DNA from: Microbacterium ginsengiterrae
Lineage (GTDB): Bacteria; Actinomycetota; Actinomycetes; Actinomycetales; Microbacteriaceae
DNA: 64,000 nt
Assembly: GCF_014205075.1 (NCBI RefSeq)
Contig: NZ_JACHMU010000001.1
Location: forward strand, 62,001-126,000
Direction of reading: 5' to 3'
Shown: in pieces, positions 36,997 to 45,211 of the stretch
How the letters are laid out: each line of letters begins with the position of its first letter
Numbering within the stretch: position 1 is the first letter of the stretch
Notes under the pieces: generated by a model
The model's database searches: none
Told to the model about the DNA's origin: nothing
The model's input: only the letters and a program-made list of their open reading frames with translations
Program-made: the position numbers and the translations under genes

Positions 36997-37934
36997 GCTG
37001 CCTTCCTCACTCGCTCTGCGGCGCGCAGACGCACCGGGATCGCACGCGGGTTGCGCGCCTTCTCTTCCTCGCCGGCCATCTCGGCCCCCTTGGTCAGGGT
37101 GCGGAACCGGGGGGCGTGCTCCGGCAGTTCGACGGGGAGTCCTGCGGGCGCCGTGGACGCGGATGCCGCGGCGAACGCCTGCTTGACGAGCCGGTCCTCC
37201 AGGGACTGGTAGCTCATGACGACGATGCGGCCGCCGACGGCGAGGGCGTCCATGGCTGCGGGGATCGCGTCGGCGAGAACGCTCAGCTCGGCGTTGACCT
37301 CGATGCGCAGCGCCTGGAACACCCGCTTGGCCGGGTGGCCGGTGCGCTGAGCCGCCGCCGGAGTGGCCGCCTGCAGCACGTCGACGAGATCCTGAGAGCG
37401 CACGAAGGGCTTGTCCGCACGTGCCTGGACGATGAAGCGCGCGTATCGTGCGGCGAGTTTCTCCTCGCCGTAGCGCTCGAAGATGCGGCGCAGGTTTCCC
37501 TCGCTGTAGGTCGCCAGGACCTCTGCCGCGGTGATCCCGTCGGTCTGGTCCATGCGCATGTCCAGCGGTGCGTCCTTGGAGTACGCGAAGCCCCGGTCCG
37601 CCTCGTCCAGCTGGAGGGAGGAGACACCGAGGTCCATGAGGATGGCCGAGGCGTCCTGGACGTATCGGCCGATCTCGTTGTAGACGGTGTGGATGAAGGT
37701 GGTGCGGTCGGAGAAGCGGGCCAACCGCTCCCCTGCGATGCGCAGTGCGTCGGTGTCACGGTCGAGGCCGACCAGACGGATGTTCGGGAACCGTTCGAGC
37801 AGCGCCTCGGAGTGACCGCCCATGCCGAGCGTCGCATCGACGACGACGGCGCCATCGGCGGTGAGGGCAGGAGCCATCAGCTCGACGCAGCGTTCGAGCA
37901 GAACCGGGGTGTGGATGTCGCGGAGGTTCATCAT
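36993..37934 (-). CDS. rsmH: 16S rRNA (cytosine-1402-N4)-methyltransferase
   Basis: Methylates C1402 of 16S rRNA with S-adenosylmethionine. The product from the ATG at 37934 has 313 residues. The SAM-binding motif [17 protein letters not shown] and the substrate region [20 protein letters not shown] are diagnostic, as is DMRMDQ. A second in-frame ATG follows directly (37931), and a GTG lies 17 codons upstream; neither has a clear ribosome site, so the start is uncertain by a few codons. It is the second gene of the dcw cluster after mraZ. Confidence 0.94.
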   Translation of the reverse strand: MMNLRDIHTPVLLERCVELMAPALTADGAVVVDATLGMGGHSEALLERFPNIRLVGLDRDTDALRIAGERLARFSDRTTFIHTVYNEIGRYVQDASAILMDLGVSSLQLDEADRGFAYSKDAPLDMRMDQTDGITAAEVLATYSEGNLRRIFERYGEEKLAARYARFIVQARADKPFVRSQDLVDVLQAATPAAAQRTGHPAKRVFQALRIEVNAELSVLADAIPAAMDALAVGGRIVVMSYQSLEDRLVKQAFAAASASTAPAGLPVELPEHAPRFRTLTKGAEMAGEEEKARNPRAIPVRLRAAERVRKAA

Positions 37935-38031
37935 CGTGTCGGGAGACCATCGGCCCTGATCCCCCTCCGCTTCTCGACCCGGCACCGGGGAAGTGTGTCG
38001 GGGCGGGAGCGGCGGGGCATCACAGCCGAGG

Positions 38032-38463
38032 TCAGAAGAGTCCCGGGATCACCTCCTGCTCGAGATCGGAGTAGGTCTCCTCGCCTGCTGCGAGGTAGTC
38101 GTTCCATGCCGCGGCATCCCAGATCTCGGCGTGCGCGCCGACGCCGGTGACGACGAGCTCCTTCTCGAGCCCTGCATACTGCCGGAGATGAGCGGGGATG
38201 GTGATGCGGTTCTGGCTGTCAGGCATCTCCGCGCTCGCCCCGGAGAGGAACATGCGCAGGAAGTCGCGGGCCTGCTTGTTGCTGAGCGGCGCTTGCCGGA
38301 TCCGCTCATGCATCGCTTCGAACTCCGCCGTGCTGAACACGTAGAGGCAGCGCTCCTGACCGCGCGTGACGACGATGCCGCCGCCGAGGTCCTCGCGAAA
38401 CTTGGCCGGCAGGATGACGCGACCTTTGTCGTCCAGTTTCGGGGAGTGCGTTCCCAACAACAT
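38032..38463 (-). CDS. mraZ: Transcriptional regulator MraZ
   Basis: MraZ is a DNA-binding regulator of the dcw operon with two tandem AbrB-like domains; the 143-residue product has both (about 1-70 and 75-143). Motif [15 protein letters not shown] lies in the first domain and [16 protein letters not shown] in the second. It is the first gene of the cluster, and three perfect AAAGTGG boxes spaced 10 bp lie 43-69 nt upstream of its start, matching the family's autoregulatory site. The ribosome site is GGAGGGGG. Confidence 0.96.
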   Translation of the reverse strand: MLLGTHSPKLDDKGRVILPAKFREDLGGGIVVTRGQERCLYVFSTAEFEAMHERIRQAPLSNKQARDFLRMFLSGASAEMPDSQNRITIPAHLRQYAGLEKELVVTGVGAHAEIWDAAAWNDYLAAGEETYSDLEQEVIPGLF

Positions 38464-38505
38464 CGGCCATCACCCCCTCCATTCCGGCCCGATCGAGGTG
38501 TGCCC

Positions 38506-38532
38506 CCACTTTACTCCACTTTCCTCCACTTT
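38506..38532 (-). promoter_or_regulatory. MraZ box array (three AAAGTGG repeats, 10-bp period)
   Basis: Read leftward, AAAGTGG occurs at 38532-38526, 38522-38516 and 38512-38506, each separated by 3 nt. This equals the AAAGTGK-N3 direct repeat known to bind MraZ in other bacteria. The array lies 43 nt from the mraZ start and probably mediates autoregulation of the dcw cluster. Confidence 0.8.
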
Positions 38533-38622
38533 CCTACGAGCAATCGGGAAAAGAATGCCGCACTTCGGACGACAGGACGACGACTCCCGCGTGATCATGC
38601 GGCTCGAGGGTGCTAAACGCCG

Positions 38623-38649
38623 GTGGAGGACAGTGGAGCATCAGTGGAG
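38623..38649 (+). promoter_or_regulatory. Second GTGGAG repeat array in opposite orientation
   Basis: GTGGAG occurs at 38623-38628, 38633-38638 and 38644-38649 (10- and 11-bp periods) on the plus strand. The core equals that of the MraZ boxes 90 bp away but points the other way and lacks the AAA lead. It may be a distal MraZ site or a degenerate copy. Confidence 0.4.
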
Positions 38650-38669
38650 GACGTCGCCGGACACAGAAA

Positions 38670-38697
38670 AGGCCCGGATGCACATGCATCCGGGCCT
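38670..38697 (-). terminator. Rho-independent terminator after the DUF3040 gene
   Basis: A perfect 12-bp stem (AGGCCCGGATGC and its complement) with a 4-nt loop lies 15 nt beyond the stop at 38713. On the minus strand it is followed by TTTTCTG, a proper T-tract. Confidence 0.88.
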
Positions 38698-38712
38698 GAA
38701 AGGCGGAGAGGG

Positions 38713-39102
38713 TCAGCGACCGTCTTGGCGGCGATCCCATCGATCGTTCATGCGGTCCATGAAGGAGGAGGAACTCTGCGGCGTTCGGGGCGTCGCGCCC
38801 TTTGCCGGGCTGGGCGGACCACTGCGGCGGGTCGGCGTCGCGGCGAGGATCACGCCGGTGAGCATGGCGGCGAAACCGATCACGCCGACGATGATGCTCA
38901 CGATCGGACCGAGCTGACCGCCGGCGGCGACACCTGCGACGAGCGCACCGATGCCGACCAGCAGCAGTACGGCTCCGTATACGAGGTTGCGATAGCTGAT
39001 GACGCGATCGCCTGACGGCGCACTGACGATGTCGGCGTCGTTGTGGAGGAGATGGCGTTCCATCTCATCGAGCAGACGCTGCTCCTGTTCGGACAGTGGC
39101 AT
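38713..39102 (-). CDS. DUF3040 family membrane protein
   Basis: A 129-residue actinobacterial protein of the DUF3040 family. The N-terminal MPLSEQEQRLLDEMERHL is the family signature. Two transmembrane helices follow at about 40-60 and 65-86, then a Pro/Ser-rich tail with a charged end. The function is unknown; members are often next to cell-wall genes, as here beside mraZ. The ribosome site is GAGGGGGG, and a TAAACT hexamer at 39135-39130 could be the -10 box. Confidence 0.9.
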   Translation of the reverse strand: MPLSEQEQRLLDEMERHLLHNDADIVSAPSGDRVISYRNLVYGAVLLLVGIGALVAGVAAGGQLGPIVSIIVGVIGFAAMLTGVILAATPTRRSGPPSPAKGATPRTPQSSSSFMDRMNDRWDRRQDGR

Positions 39103-39176
39103 GACGCCCCCCTCGGTTCGAGTGTCTTCAGTTTACGCCCCGCGGCATCTTCGAGGCTAGGGTTCCGCTGAGAACC

Positions 39177-39182
39177 TAAGCT
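39177..39182 (+). promoter_or_regulatory. Candidate leaderless -10 box (TAAGCT) for idsA
   Basis: TAAGCT ends 7 nt before the GTG start at 39190; the gap has no ribosome site. Confidence 0.45.
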
Positions 39183-39189
39183 GATTATC

Positions 39190-40278
39190 GTGCCCCTCTC
39201 CACCCAAGTCCAGCAGGCGGTCGCCACCCGTCTGGATCGCTTCTTCGACGGCCTGCGGACGGAGTCGGCGGAGTACGGCCCCGACGCCGCGCTCTTCCTC
39301 GATGCGGCCGACGAGACCCTGCAGGGCGGCAAGCGGCTGCGCGCGCGTTTCTGTCACTCCGGATGGCGCGCCGTCGCCCGCTTCGCGGATCGCGGCGCGA
39401 CCGAGACGGACCCGCTGTGGGACCTGTGCGCGTCGCTCGAGATCTTCCAGTCCGCCGCGCTCGTGCATGACGATCTCATCGACAACTCCGACACCCGCCG
39501 CGGCCGCCCCGCAGCCCATCGCGCTCTCCAGCAGCGCCACGTGGGGCAGACATGGGCGGGCGACCCCGAGGCGTTCGGCCGGTCCTCGGCGATCCTGCTC
39601 GGCGACCTGTTGATCTCGTGGAGCGACGACCTGCTGGAGCAGGCGCTGGCCGGACACCCGTTCGCCGCCCAGGTGCGCTCCGTCTACGCCCGCATGCGAC
39701 GGGACGTGACGGTCGGTCAGTTCCTCGACATCGCGGAGGAGTCGGCGTGGAAGGTCAGCCCGGATGACGAGCACGCCCAGCGAGCGCTCCGCGTGGTCTC
39801 ACTGAAGGCGGCCAGGTACAGCATCGAGCAACCACTGGCCCTCGGCGCGGCGTTCGCCGGCGCGGACGCCGACCAGAGCGCCGCCCTGCGCGCCTTCGGA
39901 CTCCCGATCGGGATGGCGTTCCAGCTGCGCGATGACGTGCTGGGTGTCTTCGGCGACGAGTCGGTGACGGGAAAGCCCGCCGGTGACGACCTGCGGGAGG
40001 GCAAGCGGACCGTGCTGATCGCTCTCACGAGGGAGCGCCTCGACGCCTCGGCGCGCCGCCTCATCGACGAGATGCTCGGCGACCCGCAGCTGGACAAGGA
40101 TCAGGTGGCCGCCCTGCAGGCGACGATCGCGGGATCCGGAGCGCTGGAGAGGGTCGAGGAGATGATCACCGCGTATGCCGCGGAGGCCGATCGCGCACTC
40201 GTCGGTGCGCGTCTGGACAACGCGTCCGTCAGCGACCTGCGCGACCTCGCCAGGGCGGCGACGGTGCGAACGGCCTGA
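39190..40278 (+). CDS. idsA: Polyprenyl diphosphate synthase (trans-isoprenyl, geranylgeranyl type)
   Basis: Builds linear all-trans polyprenyl diphosphates from IPP and an allylic primer. The 362-residue enzyme has the first aspartate-rich motif DDLIDNSDTRRG (D94, D95, D98) and the second QLRDDVLGVFGD. The GGKRLRARF segment (47-55) binds diphosphate. Chain length cannot be read with confidence; the residues before the first motif (LEIFQSAALVHDD) fit a C20-type enzyme. The product could feed menaquinone or carotenoid synthesis. In M. tuberculosis the homologue idsA2 lies at the same place beside Rv2175c and pknL. Confidence 0.9.
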   Translation: MPLSTQVQQAVATRLDRFFDGLRTESAEYGPDAALFLDAADETLQGGKRLRARFCHSGWRAVARFADRGATETDPLWDLCASLEIFQSAALVHDDLIDNSDTRRGRPAAHRALQQRHVGQTWAGDPEAFGRSSAILLGDLLISWSDDLLEQALAGHPFAAQVRSVYARMRRDVTVGQFLDIAEESAWKVSPDDEHAQRALRVVSLKAARYSIEQPLALGAAFAGADADQSAALRAFGLPIGMAFQLRDDVLGVFGDESVTGKPAGDDLREGKRTVLIALTRERLDASARRLIDEMLGDPQLDKDQVAALQATIAGSGALERVEEMITAYAAEADRALVGARLDNASVSDLRDLARAATVRTA

Positions 40279-40281
40279 GCC

Positions 40282-40629
40282 TCAGGCGAGGGTGCGCGCC
40301 ACGCGGCGCACGGAGCTCTTGTGTCCGTCGAGGAGGGCGGCGATGGGGGTGCGCCCCAGTTCCTCTTCTTCGGTGAGGAGCCAGTCGATGATCTCGTCGT
40401 CGGTGAACCCGGCATCCGCGAGCACGATGATCGTGCCGCGCAGCGACGCCAACGGATGACCGTCGACGATGAACACGCTCGGCACGGCGAACGCACCGTT
40501 GCGCGTGGACCCGACCAGGTACTGCTCGGCGATGAGCCGGCGGACCCGTCCGAGCGGTTCGCCGAGGACCTCGACGAGATCGGGGGTGGTCAGCCATTCG
40601 AGGGCGGGGGCTTCTCCTGCATCAGACAC
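40282..40629 (-). CDS. Rv2175c-type DNA-binding protein
   Basis: A 115-residue protein of the actinobacterial Rv2175c family. A winged helix-turn-helix-like N-terminal part (about 12-45, TPDLVEVLGEPLGRVRRLIAE) is followed by a C-terminal domain with FIVDGHPLASLRGTIIVLADAGFTDDEIIDWLLTEEEELG-like character (only part quoted as LADAGFTDDEIIDWLL). In M. tuberculosis this protein binds DNA and is phosphorylated by the neighbouring kinase PknL; the kinase gene is close by here too (41831). The GTG start lacks a well-placed ribosome site. Confidence 0.85.
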   Translation of the reverse strand: MSDAGEAPALEWLTTPDLVEVLGEPLGRVRRLIAEQYLVGSTRNGAFAVPSVFIVDGHPLASLRGTIIVLADAGFTDDEIIDWLLTEEEELGRTPIAALLDGHKSSVRRVARTLA

Positions 40630-40686
40630 GACTCGATGATCTCACCTCCGCTCTTCGTACGCACATCGTGGCTGTGATTCACTTCC

Positions 40687-40730
40687 GTCACATCAGTCAC
40701 TCTGGTTGACACGTGTTTACATCCGTGTCA
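40687..40730 (+). promoter_or_regulatory. Repeat-rich control region of the LysM protein gene
   Basis: Contains a direct repeat GTCAC at 40687-40691 and 40696-40700 (9-bp period), similar to the described mycobacterial MtrA motif, then TTGACA at 40706-40711, and an inverted repeat TGACACG/CGTGTCA (40707-40713, 40724-40730) around a 10-nt spacer. TTGACA could be a -35 box; no good -10 is seen at the right distance. Regulator identity is inference. Confidence 0.4.
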
Positions 40731-40761
40731 GCGTTGCAGGGGTCCGAAAAGGGGGAACACC

Positions 40762-41766
40762 TTGCGACTCACCGCAATGCAGAACCGATCACGGTACGCC
40801 AGGATGAGTGCGCCGGCAGCCATCGTCGGAGTACTCGCCGGATCCCTGAGCGCGGTCCCCGCACCGGCGGCCGCGACCTCGGACACCGCCCCTGTCCCCA
40901 CCAGGACGGGAAAGGCGGCCACTCCCCCGTCGGCGACCCGCGTGACCCCCGCGGTGACGGCCCCCACGACCTACACGGTGCAGTCCGGCGACACCGTGTC
41001 GGCGATCGCCGAGCGCTTCGGGCTGCCGACCGCGGATGTCCTGGCGTGGAACGGTCTCGGATGGCGTTCGGTGATCTACCCCGGTCAGACCATCGCGCTC
41101 GCGCCGTCGACCACGGCCCCGACCCCGGCGCCGCAGACCGCAGCACCAGCCGCCTCGACCTCGCACACGGTCGTCGCCGGAGACACGGTCTTCGCGATCG
41201 CCCAGAAGCACGGCACGACCGTGGATGCGCTCCTGGCCGCGAACGGGCTCGACCGTCAGTCGATCATCTACCCGGGCCAGAGCCTCGCCATCGCCGATGC
41301 CGCACCCGCACCCGCACCCGCACCCGCACCCGCAGCATCCGAGACCGCGCCGTCGACCGCTCTCAACGCCCCGCAGGCGGAGAACGCGACGCTCATCATC
41401 CGCATCGGGCGCGAGCTCGGCGTCGCGGACCGCGGCATCATGATCGCGCTGGGAACCGCCATGGTGGAGTCCTGGTTGCGCAACCTCGACTGGGGTGACC
41501 GTGACTCGCTCGGCCTGTTCCAGCAGCGCCCGAGCACCGGCTGGGGCACGCCCGACCAGATCATGGACCGCGGCCACAGCATCCGTTCCTTCTTCCTCGG
41601 GGCGTCAAATCCCGACGGCACGACCACCCGGGGGCTTCTCGACGTCCCCGGCTGGGAGAGCATGTCCTTCGCGGATGCCGCGCAGGCAGTGCAGATCTCC
41701 GCACACCCGGAGCGTTACGCGGCGTGGGAGTCTGCGGCGCAGGAATGGATCGCACTCTACGGCTGA
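40762..41766 (+). CDS. Secreted protein with two LysM domains and a C-terminal lysozyme-like region
   Basis: A 334-residue exported protein, probably acting on or bound to the peptidoglycan. An N-terminal signal peptide (about 15-38) is followed by two LysM domains (about 70-113 with VQSGDTVSAIAERFG, and 134-178 with VVAGDTVFAIAQKHG), each ending in a YPGQ motif. A Pro-Ala linker (PAPAPAPAPA) follows. The C-terminal part (about 195-334; GIMIALGTAMVESWLRNLDW, GLFQQRP, GWGTPDQIMD) resembles lysozyme-like folds, with E204/E-type residues that might be catalytic, but I cannot assign a catalytic residue securely. The start is TTG at 40762 behind the ribosome site AAGGGGG. It sits between an Rv2175c-type gene and pknL. 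Confidence 0.8.
   Translation: MRLTAMQNRSRYARMSAPAAIVGVLAGSLSAVPAPAAATSDTAPVPTRTGKAATPPSATRVTPAVTAPTTYTVQSGDTVSAIAERFGLPTADVLAWNGLGWRSVIYPGQTIALAPSTTAPTPAPQTAAPAASTSHTVVAGDTVFAIAQKHGTTVDALLAANGLDRQSIIYPGQSLAIADAAPAPAPAPAPAASETAPSTALNAPQAENATLIIRIGRELGVADRGIMIALGTAMVESWLRNLDWGDRDSLGLFQQRPSTGWGTPDQIMDRGHSIRSFFLGASNPDGTTTRGLLDVPGWESMSFADAAQAVQISAHPERYAAWESAAQEWIALYG
41302..41335 (+). repeat. In-frame GCACCC hexamer repeat in the LysM gene
   Basis: Five to six tandem copies of GCACCC encode the Pro-Ala linker between the LysM pair and the C-terminal domain. Slippage would change linker length without breaking the frame. Confidence 0.8.
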
Positions 41767-41768
41767 CA

Positions 41769-41802
41769 AGCCCCGCCCAAAGGGTGAGGCGTTCCCGGGG
41801 CT
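41769..41802 (+). terminator. Weak hairpin after the LysM gene
   Basis: A 7-bp stem (AGCCCCG/CGGGGCT) with a 20-nt loop lies 3 nt past the stop. No T-tract follows, so it is a doubtful terminator. Confidence 0.28.
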
Positions 41803-41818
41803 CCGCCCCACTTCTCCA

Positions 41819-41824
41819 TAGAAT
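41819..41824 (+). promoter_or_regulatory. Candidate leaderless -10 box (TAGAAT) for pknL
   Basis: TAGAAT ends 6 nt before the GTG start at 41831; no ribosome site is visible. Confidence 0.5.
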
Positions 41825-41830
41825 CTGTAC

Positions 41831-43780
41831 GTGACGACCAATCAGCAGGCCGACCCCCTCATCGGGCGGCTTGTCGACGGCCGGTACCGCGTACGTGCAC
41901 GAATCGCACGCGGCGGCATGGCCACGGTCTACGTCGCCACGGATCTCCGACTCGAGCGACGCATCGCGCTGAAGGTCATGCACGGGCACCTCAGCGACGA
42001 CTCGGTGTTCCAGAGCCGCTTCATCCAGGAGGCCCGCGCCGCCGCCCGCCTCGCCGATCCGCACGTCGTCAACGTGTTCGATCAGGGTCAGGACGGCGAA
42101 CTGGCCTACCTGGTCATGGAGTACCTCCCGGGGATCACACTGCGCGAACTCCTGCGCGAGCAGAAGCGCCTGTCCGTCCCGCAGACGATCTCGATCATGG
42201 ACGCGATCCTCTCCGGCCTCGCCGCCGCGCACAAAGCAGGGATCGTCCATCGCGACGTCAAGCCGGAGAACGTGCTGCTCGCCGAGGACGGACGCATCAA
42301 GATCGGTGACTTCGGCCTGGCCAGGGCCACCACGGCGAACACCGCCACCGGACAGCAGCTCCTCGGCACCATCGCCTATCTCGCCCCCGAACTGGTCACC
42401 CGTGGCACCGCCGATGCGCGCAGCGACATCTACGCGCTGGGCATCATGCTCTACGAGATGCTCGTCGGCGAGCAGCCCTACAAGGGCGAGCAGCCCATGC
42501 AGATCGCGTTCCAGCACGCGACCGAATCCGTGCCCCGTCCCAGCGTCCGCAATCCCGGTGTCCCGGAGCAGCTCGATGAGCTCGTGCTGTGGTCGACCGA
42601 GAAGTCGCCCGATGACCGACCCGACGACGCGCAGCAGATGCTCGACCGGCTGCGCGAGGTGGAGCGGCAGCTCGGCATCTCCCCCGCCTCGACGTCGAAG
42701 ATGACGGTGCCCATGCGCACCCATTCGGACTCCGGAGACCTGACCAAGGTCATGCCGGCGACGATGGTCGCGGATGAGCCGGCCGATGAGACCGCCGCAC
42801 AGCAGCCGATCGACAACGCCACCCTGCTGCGCAGGAAGACGTCGAAGCGACGGGCGCGCGGTGCGTTCCTGCTCGCTCTCGTCCTGCTGCTCGCCGTGCT
42901 GGCGGGCGGCGTCGGGTGGTGGTTCGGCTCAGGACCCGGTTCGCTGGTGGCCGTTCCCGCCGTCGCCGGGCTCGATTACGATCAGGCCGCTGCCGCACTG
43001 TCGGAAGAGGGCTTCGTGCCCGTGCGCGCGGAAGAGAGCTCCGTGGAGATCGAGCCTGGGCTCACGATCCGTACCGACCCCGCGGAGGGGGAACGACTCG
43101 ACGGCGGTACCGAGGTGACCGTGTTCGTCTCCAGCGGCCCTGCGCCACGCAGCATCGAGGCACTCAACGGCAGGACCGCTGACGATGCACGCGCCTATCT
43201 CGCCGAGCTCGGCCTCACGGTGTCCGACGACGACCTGTTGCTGTACTCGGGCGCGGACGTCGGCATCGTCATCAATGCCGACGTCGTCCCGCGCGGAGGC
43301 GGCGACGCCATCGCCTGCGGCGAGGGATGCGACGCGTTCGAGGCCGATTCGGTGAACCTCGTCGTCTCGCTCGGCGGTCTGCCCGATGTCGTCGGCATGA
43401 CGGCGAGCGAAGCCGCCAACGCCCTCGGCGAGAAGCAGATCGACACGAACACCATCGAGGAGTACAACAACGACGTCGACCAGGGTCGGGTGATCCGGAC
43501 CGGCGAGCGGGACGGCGGCGGCAACTGGCGCCCCGGGGACACCATGACCCTTGTCGTCTCGCTGGGGCCGCAGCTGTTCGAGGTGCCGTCGGTCGCCGGG
43601 ATGACCCGCGACGAGGCGGCCCAGGCCCTGCGGGATGCCGGGTTCGAACCGACCTGGAACGTGCTCTGGACGCCGTTCCCGAACGCGCTCACCGAGGTGT
43701 CGGGCACCGACCCGTCCGCCGGCGCGATGCGCCGCGCCGGAAGCGAAGTGACCCTGCTCATCCGCAGCAGCGGCCTGTGA
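41831..43780 (+). CDS. pknL: Membrane serine/threonine protein kinase with four PASTA domains
   Basis: A 649-residue transmembrane kinase. The cytoplasmic kinase domain (about 15-280) has a glycine-rich loop GGMATVY, K48, the catalytic loop HRDVKPEN (D142, N147), DFGLAR with D160, and an activation loop with several threonines (ATTANTATGQQLLGT). A juxtamembrane linker and one transmembrane helix (about 345-365) lead to four extracellular PASTA repeats (about 371-436, 437-515, 516-580, 581-648), which bind peptidoglycan or lipid II fragments. The second repeat has a close cysteine pair (C496, C500). Its neighbours idsA, Rv2175c-type and aroG match the pknL locus of mycobacteria. Confidence 0.92.
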   Translation: MTTNQQADPLIGRLVDGRYRVRARIARGGMATVYVATDLRLERRIALKVMHGHLSDDSVFQSRFIQEARAAARLADPHVVNVFDQGQDGELAYLVMEYLPGITLRELLREQKRLSVPQTISIMDAILSGLAAAHKAGIVHRDVKPENVLLAEDGRIKIGDFGLARATTANTATGQQLLGTIAYLAPELVTRGTADARSDIYALGIMLYEMLVGEQPYKGEQPMQIAFQHATESVPRPSVRNPGVPEQLDELVLWSTEKSPDDRPDDAQQMLDRLREVERQLGISPASTSKMTVPMRTHSDSGDLTKVMPATMVADEPADETAAQQPIDNATLLRRKTSKRRARGAFLLALVLLLAVLAGGVGWWFGSGPGSLVAVPAVAGLDYDQAAAALSEEGFVPVRAEESSVEIEPGLTIRTDPAEGERLDGGTEVTVFVSSGPAPRSIEALNGRTADDARAYLAELGLTVSDDDLLLYSGADVGIVINADVVPRGGGDAIACGEGCDAFEADSVNLVVSLGGLPDVVGMTASEAANALGEKQIDTNTIEEYNNDVDQGRVIRTGERDGGGNWRPGDTMTLVVSLGPQLFEVPSVAGMTRDEAAQALRDAGFEPTWNVLWTPFPNALTEVSGTDPSAGAMRRAGSEVTLLIRSSGL

Positions 43781-43783
43781 CCA

Positions 43784-43816
43784 GAACCGCCCTCCCGGAA
43801 TCCGGAAGGGCGGTTC
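43784..43816. terminator. Bidirectional terminator between pknL and aroG
   Basis: A 16-bp inverted repeat with one mismatch (GAACCGCCCT arms) lies 3 nt after the pknL stop and 22 nt after the convergent aroG stop. It can serve both transcripts. Confidence 0.78.
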
Positions 43817-43838
43817 ATGCATTCTCGGTCGTTGCGCG

Positions 43839-45173
43839 TCAGCGCTTCTCGAGCTCCTCGGCGACGAGGAAGGCCAGCTCCAGGCTCTGCATGTGGTTGA
43901 GGCGGGGGTCGCAGAGGCTCTCGTAGCGGGTCGCGAGTCCCTGCTCATCGATCTGCTCCGATCCGCCGAGGCACTCGGTGACGTCATCACCGGTGAGCTC
44001 GACGTGGATGCCGCCGGGGAAGGTGCCGACGGCGCGGTGCGCCTCGAAGAACCCGCGCACCTCGTCGACGACGTCGTCGAAGCGACGCGTCTTGTATCCG
44101 GTGGGCGTGGTGATGCCGTTGCCGTGCATGGGGTCCGTGACCCACAGCGGCGTCGCGCCCGAGTCGCGGACGGCCTCGAGCAGCGGCGGGAGGGCGTCGC
44201 GGATCTTTCCGGCGCCCATACGGGTGATGAAGGTGAGCCGCCCCGGCTCGCGGTTCGGGTCGAGCTTGTCGATGAGGGCGAGTGCCGTCTCAGGAGTCGT
44301 CGTCGGACCGAGCTTGACCCCGATGGGGTTGCGGATCTTCGAGAAGTAGTCGACGTGCGCGCCGTCGAGGTCGCGCGTGCGCTCGCCGATCCACAGGAAG
44401 TGCGCCGAGGTGTTGTACGGGGTGTCCGTCCGGGAGTCGATGCGCGTCATCGGGCTCTCGTAGTCCATCAGCAGGCCCTCATGGCCCGTGAAGAACTCGA
44501 CGCGCTTGAGCTCGTCGAAGTCAGCGCCGGCGGCCTCCATGAACTTGATCGCGCGGTCGATCTCGGCAGCCATGCGCTCGTAGCGCTGGTTGGCCGGGTT
44601 CTGGGCGAAGCCCTTGTTCCAGGAGTGCACCTCGCGGAGGTCGGCGAACCCGCCCTGCGTGAACGCACGGATGAGGTTCAGCGTCGACGCCGCCGTGTGA
44701 TACCCCTGCAGCAGGCGCCCTGGGTCCGCCTGGCGCGAGCCCTCGGTGAAGTCGTAGCCGTTGACGATGTCGCCGCGGTACGCGGGGAGGGTGACGTCGC
44801 CCCGGGTCTCGGTGTCGCTGGAGCGGGGCTTGGCGAACTGTCCCGCCATGCGGCCCATCTTCACGACGGGCATGGATGCGCCGTAGGTGAGGACGACCGC
44901 CATCTGCAGCACGGTCTTGATGCGGTTGCGGATCTGTTCGGCGGTCGCACCGGCGAACGTCTCGGCACAGTCGCCGCCCTGCAGGAGGAACGCCCCGCCC
45001 GAGGCCGCACGGGCGAGTCGGTCGCGGAGGTTGTCGACCTCGCCGGCGAAGACCAGCGGCGGCAGCGTGGCGATCTGGCGGGAGATGTCGGACACGCGCT
45101 CGGCGTCCGGCCAGGAGGGCTGCTGCTTGATCGGGAGATCGCGCCAGGTGTCGAGATCGTGCTGCTGTGGCAT
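43839..45173 (-). CDS. aroG: Class II 3-deoxy-7-phosphoheptulonate synthase
   Basis: Catalyses the first step of the shikimate pathway, condensing PEP with erythrose 4-phosphate. The 444-residue protein is of the plant-like class II type. Metal and substrate residues are visible: the cysteine in LLQGGDCAETFAG, the histidine in VTDPMHGNG, the segment FFTGHEGLLMDYE, and the C-terminal CDPRLNHMQSLELAFLVAE. The start is the ATG at 45173; TAAGCT ends 6 nt upstream, suggesting a leaderless transcript. M. tuberculosis aroG lies next to pknL in the same relative position. Confidence 0.96.
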   Translation of the reverse strand: MPQQHDLDTWRDLPIKQQPSWPDAERVSDISRQIATLPPLVFAGEVDNLRDRLARAASGGAFLLQGGDCAETFAGATAEQIRNRIKTVLQMAVVLTYGASMPVVKMGRMAGQFAKPRSSDTETRGDVTLPAYRGDIVNGYDFTEGSRQADPGRLLQGYHTAASTLNLIRAFTQGGFADLREVHSWNKGFAQNPANQRYERMAAEIDRAIKFMEAAGADFDELKRVEFFTGHEGLLMDYESPMTRIDSRTDTPYNTSAHFLWIGERTRDLDGAHVDYFSKIRNPIGVKLGPTTTPETALALIDKLDPNREPGRLTFITRMGAGKIRDALPPLLEAVRDSGATPLWVTDPMHGNGITTPTGYKTRRFDDVVDEVRGFFEAHRAVGTFPGGIHVELTGDDVTECLGGSEQIDEQGLATRYESLCDPRLNHMQSLELAFLVAEELEKR

Positions 45174-45179
45174 GCCCTC

Positions 45180-45185
45180 AGCTTA
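45180..45185 (-). promoter_or_regulatory. Candidate leaderless -10 box (TAAGCT) for aroG
   Basis: TAAGCT ends 6 nt before the aroG ATG with no ribosome site between them. Confidence 0.5.
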
Positions 45186-45211
45186 CTGGGATGCGGGCTC
45201 CCCCAGGACCG

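Larger units (their letters stand above)
38464..38669. other. mraZ upstream regulatory region
   Basis: About 200 bp without a gene. It holds the leftward ribosome site of mraZ, three leftward-reading AAAGTGG boxes at 38506-38532, and three rightward-reading GTGGAG repeats at 38623-38649. I could not place a -35/-10 pair with confidence. The terminator of the neighbouring DUF3040 gene begins at 38670. Confidence 0.5.
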
